Below are positions 36,770 to 37,569 of a stretch of DNA of 37,569 nt, one piece after another. Every line of letters starts with the position of its first letter. Position 1 is the first letter of the stretch. A program made the translations under genes and the position numbers. Origin of the DNA: Prevotellaceae bacterium. Lineage in GTDB: Bacteria > Bacteroidota > Bacteroidia > Bacteroidales > UBA932. The stretch spans positions 1-37,569 of the forward strand of contig JAISPX010000160.1 of the NCBI GenBank assembly GCA_031274595.1. The letters run 5' to 3'. A model generated the notes under the pieces. That model ran no database searches and had not been told where the DNA came from. It was given only the letters and a program-made list of their open reading frames with translations.

Positions 36770-37309
36770 ATGGTACTTACAGTTGGAACAATTATCGACC
36801 ACGAGCGTTACGGACAAGGCGTAGTTGCAAAAGTAAATTTCACCGACTACGAAGTTTATTTTGAGCGTAGCGGAAAAATCAGTATTCTGAAAACAAATAC
36901 AGATTATAAAATTGTAGAACAGCCGGAAGAAGAACACGACGAGGCTGACAAAATTACATTTGAAGATGTTGAAAAATCTTTGACTGTAATTCTTGAAAAA
37001 TATAATGCGCTGCACGAAAATGTGCCGCTTGGCGACCGTTGGACAGGCGGAAAAATAATTCTGCAGCCCGCAAATACAGCGATGCAAAATAAAGAAATTC
37101 CGATAGAAACATTTTTTCATAAGATAGTGATGCTGCGCGACCGTTTGCGCGTGCTTGAGCAGAATATCAACAGCCACGCAAAACTCAGCGACGAAGATAA
37201 AATAAACCTTCAACAATACATAACGCGCATTTACGGAAGCCTTACTACTTTTAACGTATTGTTTAAGGAAAAAGACGATAATTTCGTCGGCACGGGAGGC
37301 AAGGAATAG
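36770..37309 (+). CDS. Hypothetical protein (about 179 aa), small beta N-terminal domain plus helical C-terminus
   Basis: MVLTVGTIIDHERYGQGVVAKVNFTDYEVYFERSGKISIL...; well-placed promoter; ORF intact. Confidence 0.75.
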   Translation: MVLTVGTIIDHERYGQGVVAKVNFTDYEVYFERSGKISILKTNTDYKIVEQPEEEHDEADKITFEDVEKSLTVILEKYNALHENVPLGDRWTGGKIILQPANTAMQNKEIPIETFFHKIVMLRDRLRVLEQNINSHAKLSDEDKINLQQYITRIYGSLTTFNVLFKEKDDNFVGTGGKE

Positions 37310-37427
37310 GTTATTGTTAATAATTTACAGATAAAAATAGTTGAGAAATTTGCAAGGATTTAAGACCTTGCAAAAAGTAACGAAATAAAGCAAATTTGAA
37401 ACATAAAAACACTTTTCTTCCATTCTT

Positions 37428-37569
37428 CTTTTTTCTTGATAAAAAAGAAGCAAAAAATCAAGGCTCAGGTTACTTCACTTCGCTCAGTTTCCTCCTCCTC
37501 ACTCGGTAAAGCAAACAAGTTTGTTTTACACTCGTTTCGTTCGTCGGTTCTCGGCGACCCGCTAATGTC
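37428..37569. repeat. Dispersed TTTTTCTTGATAAAAAAGAAGCAAAAAATCAAGGCT repeat, copy 2, running off the window end
   Basis: CTTGAT...ATCAAG stem and shared framework with 35090-35200; no coding ORF in the tail. Confidence 0.55.

Noticed and set aside
36758-37216. 152-aa minus-strand ORF opposite the hypothetical gene at 36770
   Set aside because: The plus-strand gene has a good promoter and more protein-like sequence; the minus ORF is Phe/Cys/Tyr-rich, typical of shadow translation

Overview
This 37.6-kb window is AT-rich Bacteroidetes (probably Bacteroidales) chromosome. Phylum evidence: -7 motifs of the form TAnnTTTG, a SprA-type T9SS/gliding protein next to ruvA, a DUF4836-like lipoprotein and DUF3857/transglutaminase proteins. 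Most coding content is housekeeping: a 5'-nucleotidase lipoprotein, murI, a beta-helix lipoprotein, an XRE-cupin regulator plus acyl-CoA synthetase, an orphan tyrosine recombinase, ruvA, sprA, valS, tRNA-Lys(UUU), serS, an ABC ATPase/permease pair, a YqhA-like fusion protein, two transglutaminase-like proteins, a serine hydrolase, class II aldolase, a 6-phosphofructokinase (predicted PPi-type) and rarA. No CRISPR array, prophage or transposase was seen. The most unusual signal is non-coding. Three intergenic regions carry short, degenerate tandem or palindromic arrays with a period of about 22-23 bp (20551-20704, 8247-8338, 3024-3109). Their sequences are unrelated to each other, but each sits beside copies of one dispersed intergenic repeat ('R1', at least six copies: ACCAAACCGCTATTAARAAATGGTTAATGATA...AAATCACTTTCAACTTTACAAATTTTATAACTAAA). 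Several other dispersed repeat families occupy the remaining gaps. All calls are from reading the sequence and ORF translations; no database search or folding was run.
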